Shown in pieces: positions 8,626 to 17,069 of a stretch of DNA of 52,669 nucleotides (position 1 is the stretch's first letter; each line of letters starts with the position of its first letter). Position numbers and translations under genes: made by a program. The DNA comes from Chitinophaga pinensis (GTDB lineage: Bacteria; Bacteroidota; Bacteroidia; Chitinophagales; Chitinophagaceae). The notes under the pieces were generated by a model. It was not told the DNA's origin, ran no database searches, and saw only the letters and a list, made by a program, of their open reading frames with translations. The stretch lies in assembly GCA_945860605.1 (NCBI GenBank), contig CAMAQL010000005.1:1-52669 (forward strand), read 5' to 3'.

Positions 8626-9954
8626 CTACGCATCATGCGTTTGCTCTTCTTTGATGATCAATGCACAGACCAAGCCTGCCGTAATTAATAAGCAACCGCC
8701 AATTAGCACAGCCATTAGTCGATCATTGTTTAAATAGGATGACATGATTTTGCCGAAAAATAAAGAAGCAATGATTTCGGGCAATACGATAAAGAAATTA
8801 AAGATGCCCATATACATCCCCATTTTATGTTCCGGTATATAACCAGATAACATGGAATAAGGCATAGATAAAATAGACGCCCATGCAATACCAACCAAGC
8901 CCATACTTAGGTACAAAAGATTAGGCTGGTCTACAAAATATACCGAAACTAGGCCCATGCCTCCAACCAGTAAACAAAGTGTATGGGTATACTTTTTACC
9001 AATACGACTCACCCAAAAAGGTAGTGTAAACGAAAATCCAAAAGTCACTAAATTCAAGATGGCAGAGGTGGTGTTGGCATGTTCTAATCCCAAAGTAAAG
9101 ACTTCGCTATTGGTAGTTGGATCACCATGAAATATCTGAGTTGCAACACCTGTACTATAATAAAACCACATCAAAAACAAACCGGGCCAGGTGATGAAAT
9201 TAACCAATGCTAACCTTTTCATCTGAATAGGCATATGCTTAATAGAATCTACAATTTCTTGAAATAAACCTAATTGAGGCGTTGTGGTGTCATTTGTTTT
9301 TGAGGGATTAGAAGGAGGATACTCTTTACTCGTAATGATCGTATATAAAACAGACACAAAGAAGACTGCACCACCAATATAAAAAGACATTAAAATATTT
9401 TGTGGTATAGACCCATTGATTTTATCTCTAGATACATCAAACCAATTCGCTAATAACTGAGGTAAGTAACCTGCTATAAATGATGCCAATCCAATAAACA
9501 TACTCTGCATGGCAAAACCAAATGAACGTTGTTTTTCATTTAAATTATCCGCTACAAAAGCCCTGAATGGTTCCATCGTAATATTGATGCTTGAATCTAA
9601 AATCCACAATACTCCTGCTGCCATCCATACCGTTGGAGAATTGGGCATCGCAAATAATAATGCCGAACTTAAAATAGCACCAATTAAAAAAAACGGACGA
9701 CGTCTTCCTAATTTAGGATGCCAAGTTCTATCACTTAAATAGCCTACAATGGGCTGTATAATTAGACCAGTCATTGGAGCTGCTAACCATAATCCTGGAA
9801 TTGCATCTGGAGATGCACCCAAAAATTCATAAATCGCACTCATATTGCCCATTTGCAAACTCCATCCAAATTGGATACCAAAAAATCCAAAACACATGTT
9901 CCAAATTTGCCAGAAACTCATCCTTACTTTTTCACCAGTATATGCTGTGCTCAT
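8626..9954 (-). CDS. MFS sugar transporter, SLC45/GPH-like
   Basis: The 442-residue protein has about 12 membrane segments. The loop between helices 2 and 3 reads GYLSDRTWHPKLGRRRPFF, the MFS motif in the form seen in plant sucrose and animal SLC45 carriers. By context it should import maltose or short maltodextrins with protons across the inner membrane. It heads the minus-strand run transporter-amylase-glgB; the gap to the amylase is 51 bases. It is divergent from a second, unrelated MFS carrier 115 bases away. No regulator gene lies beside it. Substrate is inferred from neighbours only. Confidence 0.85.
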   Translation of the reverse strand: MSTAYTGEKVRMSFWQIWNMCFGFFGIQFGWSLQMGNMSAIYEFLGASPDAIPGLWLAAPMTGLIIQPIVGYLSDRTWHPKLGRRRPFFLIGAILSSALLFAMPNSPTVWMAAGVLWILDSSINITMEPFRAFVADNLNEKQRSFGFAMQSMFIGLASFIAGYLPQLLANWFDVSRDKINGSIPQNILMSFYIGGAVFFVSVLYTIITSKEYPPSNPSKTNDTTTPQLGLFQEIVDSIKHMPIQMKRLALVNFITWPGLFLMWFYYSTGVATQIFHGDPTTNSEVFTLGLEHANTTSAILNLVTFGFSFTLPFWVSRIGKKYTHTLCLLVGGMGLVSVYFVDQPNLLYLSMGLVGIAWASILSMPYSMLSGYIPEHKMGMYMGIFNFFIVLPEIIASLFFGKIMSSYLNNDRLMAVLIGGCLLITAGLVCALIIKEEQTHDA

Positions 9955-10069
9955 ATTTACTATTTATAATTGTTTTCAATTTACTAAATACTAGCTACAA
10001 TTGTCCATTTTATGGGGAAGGATTAAATAAAAATGAGTATTTTGGGGATTGATTAAACAAACGAATGCT

Positions 10070-11758
10070 ATGAGCCAAACAAAACAACCAACTAATACTG
10101 GGGCCCTTACTACCCTAATTGTGGTTTTCTTTTTCTGGGGATTTATTGCAGCTGGAAACAGTGTCTTTATTCCATTTTGTAAAAACTATTTTGCATTAGA
10201 TCAATTTCAAAGTCAATTGATTGATTTTGCGTTTTATCTAGCTTATTATATAGGTGCACTTGGCCTTTTCGCTTATGGCGCGCTGGGAGGTAAGGACTTG
10301 GTTGGAAAATGGGGCTATAAAAAAAGTATTGTTTATGGGTTATTATTTTCAGCCATTGGAGCAGCAGCAATGATTGTTGCTGTCAATGCCAATACTTTTA
10401 CAGGTATGTTGGTTGGTTTATTTATAGTAGCGCTAGGATTCTCTTTGCAACAAACTGCTGCTCAACCTTTCGCCATTGCATTAGGTGATCCCTCTACAGG
10501 AAGTAGTCGTGTTAACTTAGGTGGAGGTATCAATTCATTTGGAACTTCTATTGGCCCAATTGTAGTTGCACTTGCCTTATTTGGATCTGCCGCTGCCATT
10601 ACAGACGAACAAATAAAACAATTAAGTTTAGACAAAGTCATCATTTTATACACGGCAGTAGGCGCTTTGTTTATTGCCGCAGCTGCACTGTTCCATTTTT
10701 CTAAAAAAGTACCATCAGGTATTTCAAATGAAACGATGGAACCAGCTGGAAAAGCATTGTCTTTATTGGTTATCATGACAGGTGTTTTGATTGCGATGTT
10801 CGTACCCATTTTTAATAGTTATAAAATTGACCCAGCAAGTTTAACAGATATTGGCCGTCATGATTTAGAAACTTTTAGATTAAAGTGGCTTTTTGGTGCT
10901 TTAGCAACTGTGGTGGTTGGCTTATTAGCCGCTAATTTTACAGCACAAAAAAATGAAAAAGGATGGGGCGCGATGAAGTACCCTCAATTGGTATTAGGCA
11001 TGTTGGCCATCTTTGTATATGTAGGCGTAGAGGTTGCCATTGGATCCAACTTAGGAGAATTATTAAGACAAGCAGATTTTGGTAGTGTCTCCTCTTCAGA
11101 AATTGCACCCTATGTTTCGATGTATTGGGGAAGTATGATGATTGGACGTTGGGCAGGTGCCATCAGTGCTTTTGATTTCAAAAAGAAAACACAACAATAT
11201 TTAACTTTCATTGTACCAATTATTGCATTTGGAATTGTAATTGCTTTGAACAGTCTTGCACAATATGATATGAGTCCTTTGTATTGGTACATCATTTGTG
11301 TATTTATCCAAATCATTGCATTTTACTTAAGTCAAAACAAACCTGCTAAAACATTATTGATTTTTAGTTTGGTGGGTGTGATCGCGATGTTATTGGGAAT
11401 TTTTACAAAAGGTACCGTTGCGACTTATGCATTTTTAACAGGTGGCTTGGCTTGTTCTATTATGTGGCCTTCTATCTTTTCTTTATCAGTTGCAGGCCTA
11501 GGAAAGTATACACCGCAAGGATCTGCTTTTTTAATCATGATGATTTTAGGGGGTGGTATCATTCCTCCAATACAAGGTAAAATTGCAGATTACTTACAAT
11601 CATCTCATTTAGATCAACCAGGTTATGGTATTCACAATTCATTCTGGGTAGCTGCTATATGTTTTGCTTATTTAGTATTTTTTGCAATAGCAGTGAAAGG
11701 CATATTGAAAAAGCAAGGCATCAATTACGAAGATGCTGACACAAGTGGTGGACACTAA
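10070..11758 (+). CDS. MFS sugar transporter, FucP/GluP-like
   Basis: This 562-residue inner-membrane carrier resembles the FucP/GluP group of fucose, glucose and galactose:proton symporters. The opening FFFWGFIAAGNSVFIPFCK and the stretch QQTAAQPFAIALG fit that group. It is longer than the usual 410-440 residues because of extra loops in the middle (about residues 225-330). An in-frame TTG at 10049 would add seven residues; I chose the ATG at 10070. The ROK glucokinase follows after 17 bases, so import and phosphorylation of a hexose, most likely glucose released from maltodextrin, are probably coupled. Confidence 0.85.
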   Translation: MSQTKQPTNTGALTTLIVVFFFWGFIAAGNSVFIPFCKNYFALDQFQSQLIDFAFYLAYYIGALGLFAYGALGGKDLVGKWGYKKSIVYGLLFSAIGAAAMIVAVNANTFTGMLVGLFIVALGFSLQQTAAQPFAIALGDPSTGSSRVNLGGGINSFGTSIGPIVVALALFGSAAAITDEQIKQLSLDKVIILYTAVGALFIAAAALFHFSKKVPSGISNETMEPAGKALSLLVIMTGVLIAMFVPIFNSYKIDPASLTDIGRHDLETFRLKWLFGALATVVVGLLAANFTAQKNEKGWGAMKYPQLVLGMLAIFVYVGVEVAIGSNLGELLRQADFGSVSSSEIAPYVSMYWGSMMIGRWAGAISAFDFKKKTQQYLTFIVPIIAFGIVIALNSLAQYDMSPLYWYIICVFIQIIAFYLSQNKPAKTLLIFSLVGVIAMLLGIFTKGTVATYAFLTGGLACSIMWPSIFSLSVAGLGKYTPQGSAFLIMMILGGGIIPPIQGKIADYLQSSHLDQPGYGIHNSFWVAAICFAYLVFFAIAVKGILKKQGINYEDADTSGGH

Positions 11759-11775
11759 AATTTAAAAAAGTATTT

Positions 11776-12726
11776 ATGGAATCATATGTAGTAGGCGTCG
11801 ATATCGGCGGAACAGGTACAAAATTTGGAATTGTAGACAAAGATGGTAATGTCTTATTCTCTAGTGAGATGTCTACTAAAAAGCATCTTCAAGTTGACAC
11901 ATTCATAGACGAATTGCATGAACATTTGTCAGCAATGATAGAGAAAGTAGGTGGATTTGGTCGTATCAGAGGAATTGGTGTTGGCGCGCCTAATGGCAAT
12001 ATCTATACTGGCACGATTGAGTATGCCCCTAACCTTCCATGGAAAGGCATTATTCCATTTGCAAAAATGATGCAGGATAAATTTAAAATCCCAGTAAAAT
12101 TAACCAATGATGCTAACGCTGCAGCTGTAGGCGAAATGATGTACGGCGCAGCAAAAGGAATGAAAGATTTTATCATGATTACCTTAGGGACGGGTGTAGG
12201 AAGTGGTATCGTAGCAAATGGCCAATTGATCTATGGTCATGATGGATTTGCTGGTGAATTAGGACATACTGTGATTATTCCAGATGGTAGAATGCACCAT
12301 GGTACAGGTAAGAAAGGATCACTTGAAAGTTATGCATCTGCAACTGGAGTAGCTGAATCTGCAAGAGAATTATTAAATCAATCTGATCGTCCTAGTGTCT
12401 TGAGGACAATTAATATTGATGAAATTACATCAAAAGATGTTTTTGAAGCCGCTGTTAAGGGAGATGAAATTGCAAAAGAAGTATTTGAATTTACTGGGAA
12501 AATATTGGGTATGTCTTTAGCCAACTTTGTGATGTTCTCCAGTCCAGAATCTATCATCTTATTTGGTGGATTGACAAAAGCAGGTGATATGATTTTAAAG
12601 CCAACAAGGGAACATATGGAAGCCAACTTAATTGAGATCTTCCAGAATAAAGTAAAAATATTAATCAGTCATTTAAAAGAATCAGACGCCGCCATATTAG
12701 GTGCCTCGGCATTAATGTGGGAGTAA
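11776..12726 (+). CDS. ROK-family glucokinase with a changed zinc site
   Basis: This 316-residue ROK kinase should phosphorylate glucose to glucose 6-phosphate with ATP in the cytoplasm. It has the phosphate-binding loop DIGGTGTK (9-16), the catalytic Asp112 in LTNDANAAAVGE, and the second nucleotide loop ITLGTGVGSGI. The zinc ligand His164 in GELGH is kept, but the family motif CxCGxxGCxE reads HGTGKKGSLE (175-184): all three cysteines are His, Thr or Ser. Zinc is therefore unlikely to be bound as usual. The fold is otherwise intact and the gene is co-transcribed with the FucP-like carrier. The stop codon lies inside a long inverted repeat. Confidence 0.9.
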   Translation: MESYVVGVDIGGTGTKFGIVDKDGNVLFSSEMSTKKHLQVDTFIDELHEHLSAMIEKVGGFGRIRGIGVGAPNGNIYTGTIEYAPNLPWKGIIPFAKMMQDKFKIPVKLTNDANAAAVGEMMYGAAKGMKDFIMITLGTGVGSGIVANGQLIYGHDGFAGELGHTVIIPDGRMHHGTGKKGSLESYASATGVAESARELLNQSDRPSVLRTINIDEITSKDVFEAAVKGDEIAKEVFEFTGKILGMSLANFVMFSSPESIILFGGLTKAGDMILKPTREHMEANLIEIFQNKVKILISHLKESDAAILGASALMWE

Positions 12727-12786
12727 AATACAAATACACAAAATTATAAAAATTTAGTACATGATGTATTTGTATTTTACTCCCAC
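12717..12786. repeat. 22-base perfect inverted repeat over the glucokinase stop codon
   Basis: Arms 12717-12738 and 12765-12786 are exact complements separated by 26 bases. The left arm contains the last codons and the TAA of the glucokinase gene. No T-run follows, so it is not a classic terminator, but it would fold strongly in RNA and could protect the 3' end or slow RNA polymerase. A second perfect hairpin, GCTTCAATAAATTGAAGC, follows at 12788-12805. Confidence 0.8.
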
Positions 12787-12837
12787 TGCTTCAATAAATT
12801 GAAGCATGTGAGACTACTTAAAATATATAATTATAAT

Positions 12838-12868
12838 AAAAAAGGCCACAATGAATGTGGCCTTTTTT
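12838..12868. terminator. Two-way terminator between glucokinase and lipA
   Basis: GGCCACA (12844-12850) and TGTGGCC (12856-12862) form a stem with a five-base loop. A-runs on the left and six T on the right let it work in both directions for these convergent genes. Its right end touches the lipA stop codon. Confidence 0.85.
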
Positions 12869-12869
12869 A

Positions 12870-13793
12870 TTATGATGTAGCTAATGCTAATTCTTCTAAA
12901 TATTTATTTCTCCCCCAGCCCTTAATGACGTGCTTTTCTGAATGATAAGACGATCTTACCAATGGCCCACTTTCTACATAGTCAAAGCCTAATTCATAGC
13001 CAATAGTTCTTAGTTCAGCAAATTCATTTGGGTGAACGAATCTTTGAACAGGTAAATGTTTCTTAGTCGGTTGTAAATATTGACCAATAGTTAACACATC
13101 ACATCCAACACCCACTAAGTCTTTCATAGTTTGTATCACTTCATCTTTTTCTTCGCCAATACCCAACATGATACCTGTTTTTGTACGCATGCCGCCTTTC
13201 TTTAAGGTCTCTAGCACTTCTAAACTTCTTCTGTATTTTGCTTGTACTCGCACACGTTTTGTATTGCGCTCCACTGTCTCCATATTATGACTCACTACTT
13301 CTGGAGCCGCTTCAATGATTCTTTCTATTTGTTCTTTGATCCCTCTAAAATCTGGAATCAATGTTTCCAATGTGGTATCAGGCGTCAATGCTTTAATGGC
13401 TTTAATTGTATTGGACCATATAATAGAACCACCATCTGGTAATTCATCTCTATCTACACTTGTTAAAACTGCATGCTTTACTTTCATTAAAAAAATCGCT
13501 TCTGCAACACGTTGTGGCTCGTCCCACTCCACTGGCTTTGGTCTACCTGTTGCCACTGCGCAGAACTGACAACTCCTTGTACAGATATTACCCAGTATCA
13601 TAAATGTGGCTGTTCCTTCTCCCCAACACTCGCCCATATTAGGACAATTACCACTCTCACAAATCGTATGTAATTTATGTTTGTCTACTAAGCCTCTTAC
13701 GTGTTTGTAACTTTCTCCAATAGGTAATTTAACCCTCAACCAATCGGGCTTCTTAATATGTTGTTCTGCTGGTACAATCGGTAGTTCTTGCAT
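12870..13793 (-). CDS. lipA: Lipoyl synthase
   Basis: This 307-residue radical-SAM enzyme inserts two sulfurs into protein-bound octanoate to make lipoate, the cofactor of pyruvate and 2-oxoglutarate dehydrogenases. Both iron-sulfur sites are present: the auxiliary cluster cysteines 45, 50 and 56 in [12 protein letters not shown], and the radical-SAM cysteines 71, 75 and 78 in CTRSCQFC. The C-terminal RSSYHSE stretch carries the conserved serine ligand. Length is typical. It fits functionally with pdhB about 11 kb away, although the two are not linked in one operon. Confidence 0.97.
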   Translation of the reverse strand: MQELPIVPAEQHIKKPDWLRVKLPIGESYKHVRGLVDKHKLHTICESGNCPNMGECWGEGTATFMILGNICTRSCQFCAVATGRPKPVEWDEPQRVAEAIFLMKVKHAVLTSVDRDELPDGGSIIWSNTIKAIKALTPDTTLETLIPDFRGIKEQIERIIEAAPEVVSHNMETVERNTKRVRVQAKYRRSLEVLETLKKGGMRTKTGIMLGIGEEKDEVIQTMKDLVGVGCDVLTIGQYLQPTKKHLPVQRFVHPNEFAELRTIGYELGFDYVESGPLVRSSYHSEKHVIKGWGRNKYLEELALATS

Positions 13794-13812
13794 GCTTTTC
13801 TGTTATCAGTTG

Positions 13813-13820
13813 CAAAAATA
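13813..13820 (-). promoter_or_regulatory. -7 promoter box for lipA
   Basis: Minus-strand TATTTTTG matches TAnnTTTG and lies 19 bases upstream of the lipA ATG. A minus-strand TTG (13841-13839) lies 18 bases further up, close to the usual -33 spacing, which makes this one of the better promoters in the window. Confidence 0.5.
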
Positions 13821-13891
13821 CAAGACTTGCGCTTAAATCAAGCCTTTCGTTGTAAATTTACCAAAATCACAAACCCATCAATTCAACAGAT

Positions 13892-14296
13892 ATGACAGCC
13901 ACAGTAACCTATGACGCTAATTTAAGAACTACCTGCCTTCATCTTCAAAGCGGTTCAAATTTTGAAACAGATGCCCCTTCTGATAATAAGGGTCAGGGTG
14001 CGCGATTTTCTCCTACCGATTTAATTGCTACAGGATTGGGTGCTTGTTTAATTACCACCATGGGTATCAAGGCAGAGGGCATGGATATTAAAATAGATGG
14101 TGCTAAAGTGGATGTGACGAAAGTGATGATGAGTGAGCCAAGAAGAATTGGCAAAATCATCATTGCCGTAACCATGCCTACATTGAATTTAGATGAAAAG
14201 ACGAAGGAGATACTTGAAAGAGTTGGAAGGACTTGTCCAGTTGAAAGAAGCCTTCACCCAGATATGGAATTGGATATTAGCTTTACTTGGTTGTAG
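13892..14296 (+). CDS. OsmC-family peroxiredoxin-like protein
   Basis: The 134-residue protein belongs to the OsmC/Ohr/YhfA superfamily, whose members reduce organic hydroperoxides with a pair of cysteines. Both are present: Cys52 in GLGACLIT and Cys115 in GRTCPVERS. The PTDLIATGLGAC segment is typical of the OsmC branch. It is a lone gene and its 3' end overlaps that of the convergent maf gene by 14 bases. The exact substrate is not evident, and it could be the YhfA type of unknown function. Confidence 0.88.
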   Translation: MTATVTYDANLRTTCLHLQSGSNFETDAPSDNKGQGARFSPTDLIATGLGACLITTMGIKAEGMDIKIDGAKVDVTKVMMSEPRRIGKIIIAVTMPTLNLDEKTKEILERVGRTCPVERSLHPDMELDISFTWL

Positions 14297-14882
14297 TCCT
14301 ATTCCTGGTTGTAGGAAGATAACTCAGCAACTTACTCACTGGTAATCCCATGACGTTGTAGAAATCACCTTGGATACCTTGAATGCCTACAACACCTATC
14401 CAGTCTTGTATACCATAAGCACCTGCCTTGTCATAAGGCTGATATTGATCGACATAATATTCGATCTGTGACAATGTCAAAGGGTGAAAATGAACCAATG
14501 TGGTTTCACTGAAATTTATCGACTCGGTATCATTGATCAAATACACCCCTGTGATCACGCGATGTGTTTTGCCAGATAGTTTTTGCAATATGTGAATCGC
14601 ATCTGCCCTATCTATTGGCTTGCCAATGATTTCATTTTCTAATACTACAATGGTGTCAGCAGCAATGATCCACTTGCCTTGATGTATTGGCAATTCATGT
14701 TTGATTTTGTCCTGAACAGCAATCGCTTTTTTTTGTGCAATATGAACTGGCACTTCTTGTACATCCATCTCTGCTGGAAAATCTTCTTCTGCTGCAGAAA
14801 CAATCACATCAAAATCAATATCTGCCCATGCAAGTAATTGTTTTCTTCGAGGAGACTGGGATGCTAAAATAAATCCATTCAT
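14283..14882 (-). CDS. maf: Maf-like nucleoside triphosphate pyrophosphatase
   Basis: This 199-residue enzyme hydrolyses non-canonical or excess nucleoside triphosphates (probably dTTP/UTP or modified bases) to monophosphates. It opens with ILASQSPRRKQLL, the Maf signature, and carries IAADTIVVLENEIIGKP and the YDKAGAYGIQ stretch that marks the YhdE-type dTTP/UTP pyrophosphatase. It is the last gene of the fdx-iscX-kdsC-ubiA-maf run, nine bases after the prenyltransferase. Confidence 0.93.
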   Translation of the reverse strand: MNGFILASQSPRRKQLLAWADIDFDVIVSAAEEDFPAEMDVQEVPVHIAQKKAIAVQDKIKHELPIHQGKWIIAADTIVVLENEIIGKPIDRADAIHILQKLSGKTHRVITGVYLINDTESINFSETTLVHFHPLTLSQIEYYVDQYQPYDKAGAYGIQDWIGVVGIQGIQGDFYNVMGLPVSKLLSYLPTTRNRTTTK

Positions 14883-14891
14883 TTTTTAAAA

Positions 14892-15827
14892 TTAAAGCAG
14901 AAAATAAAAAAAGCCCATCGATAAAATGCCCATCAACATTGCAAATTTTATCCAATGACTCAATCGGTTAAAATCGGCTCTAGAAAATGCATGCTTCAAA
15001 CTAAATAAAACATATACGAGTGGGGCAATGATGGTGACAATGCAGTAAACGATTGGCATCCACCATCCAAATGGTATGGCGTACAATTGAATAATCAATA
15101 AGACTAAAATAAGGACCATAAGCCAAACCGCCACATAGACTTTTGTGGTTTGTAAACCCCATGCAATTGGCATCGTTTTACAACCAAATTTCTCATCTCC
15201 GTCCATGTCTTCCATATCCTTTAATGCTTCTCTTATCAACGTTAAAATAAAGGCAAAACTGCTATACAATAACATGAGCTTAAACAGCTTCAAATCTGTT
15301 GGTAGCATATTCGTAGGATGCACCAATTGCATGAAAGTGAATTTTGAAAAATAAATCACCCCAATGGTCCATGCAGTCAATACTGCAATCACCACATTGC
15401 CTATTAAAAAATTTCTTTTAAAATTGGTTGAATAGAACCATAAAATCAAGATGGTTGCTAAATTAGAAAAATGAACATGAATATATTGTTGAAATGGAAA
15501 AGCGATCAATGAAATATACACGCCACCCATGCTCAAAAATAAATGCCAAAAAATGACCCAACGTCTACTAATGTGCGCGCCCACCACCACCATTTTGGGT
15601 TTATTGACTTGGTCAATATTCACATCAAAATAATCATTGATAATGTACCCAGCCGCAGCAATACAAATACTCGTTGCCACAATAAAATAAAATGGGTAAT
15701 CAGCGGTCAATGCCAAATTTGGATAAAGTGGCTTATAGATAAAAAAATGAAACAGCGATTCTGCTAGTAAAATAAAAAATAAATTAGGCCATCTTACTAA
15801 TCTTAAAAAATGGATTAAGCTTTTCAC
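14892..15827 (-). CDS. UbiA-family prenyltransferase
   Basis: The 311-residue membrane protein has about eight or nine transmembrane segments. The first Asp-rich motif, NDYFDVNID (64-72), fits the UbiA pattern NDxxDxxxD, and a second acidic cluster, MEDMDGDEKFG, is seen near residue 210. Such enzymes attach a polyprenyl chain to an aromatic or glycerol-phosphate acceptor. The form resembles Bacteroidota proteins often annotated as geranylgeranylglycerol-phosphate geranylgeranyltransferases, but the acceptor cannot be told from sequence. Its close neighbours kdsC and maf (seven- and nine-base gaps) do not settle the substrate. Confidence 0.85.
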   Translation of the reverse strand: MKSLIHFLRLVRWPNLFFILLAESLFHFFIYKPLYPNLALTADYPFYFIVATSICIAAAGYIINDYFDVNIDQVNKPKMVVVGAHISRRWVIFWHLFLSMGGVYISLIAFPFQQYIHVHFSNLATILILWFYSTNFKRNFLIGNVVIAVLTAWTIGVIYFSKFTFMQLVHPTNMLPTDLKLFKLMLLYSSFAFILTLIREALKDMEDMDGDEKFGCKTMPIAWGLQTTKVYVAVWLMVLILVLLIIQLYAIPFGWWMPIVYCIVTIIAPLVYVLFSLKHAFSRADFNRLSHWIKFAMLMGILSMGFFYFLL

Positions 15828-15834
15828 AGGAGGA

Positions 15835-16350
15835 TTATTTAGCTTGAATATGGTCCACTACATCCCAATGGCCATTTAATTTAAGCACTTTTTCAATCAC
15901 CTCTCTTGCACATCCTTCTCCACCTTTTGCAAGGGCTTTATAACTTGAAATATTTTTAATATCAAAACAGGCATCTGCAGGACAGGCAGCAATACCAGCA
16001 ATCTCCATGGCTTCAAAATCTGGCATATCATCCCCCATGTATAAAATAGATTCTAAGGAAACGCTTTCTGTCATGGAAAGTCTTTCTAATAGTTCTTTCT
16101 TGTCTTTGACTTTCATGTGTACTTCTTCCACTCCTAATTTTTCTAATCTATCTTGTACTTCTTCGGAATAACCCCCAGAAATAATCCAAACCTTATACCC
16201 TTTTTTGATGGCCAATTGAATGGCATAGCCGTCTTTTATGTTCATGGTGCGCACCATCAAACCATCAGGCATTACAATTAATGTGCCGTTGGTTAAAACA
16301 CCATCCACATCAAATACGAAACAGGTTATTTTTTCTAAGGCAGTTAACAA
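15835..16350 (-). CDS. kdsC: 3-deoxy-D-manno-octulosonate 8-phosphate phosphatase
   Basis: This 171-residue HAD phosphatase removes phosphate from KDO 8-phosphate in the cytoplasm, a step towards the lipopolysaccharide core. The catalytic loop FDVDGVLTNG holds Asp14 and Asp16, and the metal-binding motif GDDMPDFEAM is present near residue 115. It has no cap domain, consistent with the KdsC tetramer. It lies five bases after iscX. Together with rfaE2 it suggests a KDO-heptose inner core. Confidence 0.9.
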   Translation of the reverse strand: MLTALEKITCFVFDVDGVLTNGTLIVMPDGLMVRTMNIKDGYAIQLAIKKGYKVWIISGGYSEEVQDRLEKLGVEEVHMKVKDKKELLERLSMTESVSLESILYMGDDMPDFEAMEIAGIAACPADACFDIKNISSYKALAKGGEGCAREVIEKVLKLNGHWDVVDHIQAK

Positions 16351-16355
16351 AGCAA

Positions 16356-16598
16356 TTATTTTTTTTGGTTATCACGCCATTCATAGACCCAGGCACTTTG
16401 AATCATCTCCAAATGACCTTCGTTAGACTCCTCTTTTTTGCCTTCAAAATGAGGCAAGGTTAAAATCCACTCTAAAAGATCGGTGAAACGAACTCTGTAA
16501 ATTTTTGACTCCGTAAAATCATCCCCAAATTTTTCATATAATTTTTGGGCAATATCTTCGTGGTCATTCCAGTGAATGGGTGGCTCAAATTGATTCAT
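16356..16598 (-). CDS. iscX: IscX-type iron-sulfur assembly protein
   Basis: The 80-residue acidic protein matches IscX (YfhJ), which binds the cysteine desulfurase IscS and tunes iron-sulfur assembly. Visible family features are the HWNDHEDIAQKLYEKFGD opening, VRFTDLLEWILTLPHF in the middle and an acidic C-terminal helix ending in VYEWRD. The N-terminus is a little longer than in E. coli. As in the E. coli isc operon it directly follows fdx, here by 21 bases, but no iscS, iscU, iscA, hscA or hscB is in the window. Confidence 0.9.
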   Translation of the reverse strand: MNQFEPPIHWNDHEDIAQKLYEKFGDDFTESKIYRVRFTDLLEWILTLPHFEGKKEESNEGHLEMIQSAWVYEWRDNQKK

Positions 16599-16619
16599 AC
16601 TATTAATATATCTTTTTTA

Positions 16620-16955
16620 TTATTCTCCTAAAAATTGTGTTTGGTCTGGTAAGGTGACTTCGATTGCACCAGTTCCCGCTTTTAATTCGCATTGACAACC
16701 AAGTCTTGACTCAATCCTTGGAATTAACGCTCGGTCAATAAAATCTTCTTCCCTATCGGACAATTCAGCTAAATGCTCCATCCCTTGTTTAACATATAAA
16801 TGACAAGTACTACATGCACAAACTGCACCACAATTATGGTGTAATTCTATACCCGCATCCAAAAGCACTTCTAATAAACTTTGATCGGCAGCTACATTTT
16901 CAAGAGTGACTGTTTCTAAACCTTTTTGTTCGAAATTGATTTTTAATGAATACAT
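16620..16955 (-). CDS. fdx: 2Fe-2S ferredoxin, ISC type
   Basis: This 111-residue ferredoxin should pass electrons to iron-sulfur cluster assembly. The ligand cysteines are 42, 48, 51 and 87, the same numbering as E. coli Fdx. It also keeps the non-ligand Cys46 that is characteristic of the ISC type, and has an extra Cys89. The C-terminal RIESRLGCQCEL stretch is typical. It heads the operon fdx-iscX-kdsC-ubiA-maf and starts 21 bases past a perfect promoter box. Confidence 0.93.
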   Translation of the reverse strand: MYSLKINFEQKGLETVTLENVAADQSLLEVLLDAGIELHHNCGAVCACSTCHLYVKQGMEHLAELSDREEDFIDRALIPRIESRLGCQCELKAGTGAIEVTLPDQTQFLGE

Positions 16956-16967
16956 AAATGGTCGTTA

Positions 16968-16985
16968 CTATTTTTGCAAAAATAG
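16968..16985. promoter_or_regulatory. 18-base palindrome of two opposed -7 boxes
   Basis: CTATTTTTGCAAAAATAG is a perfect palindrome made of two abutting TATTTTTG boxes, one per strand (16969-16976 plus, 16977-16984 minus). The minus box is well placed for fdx. The plus box faces the alpha/beta hydrolase, which has its own box at 17070. It may be a two-way promoter core or an operator. Confidence 0.45.
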
Positions 16986-17069
16986 CTTTAAAAGGCCAAT
17001 GGGTAAAGCACAATGCCCGTTTTATTTGTCAAAATACAAAAAAAATAAGCAGGAGCAGTTGGCGTGGGC

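Noticed and set aside
10462-10809. 115-codon open frame antisense to the FucP-like transporter
   Set aside because: Reading-frame shadow of a membrane protein gene; no supporting signals.
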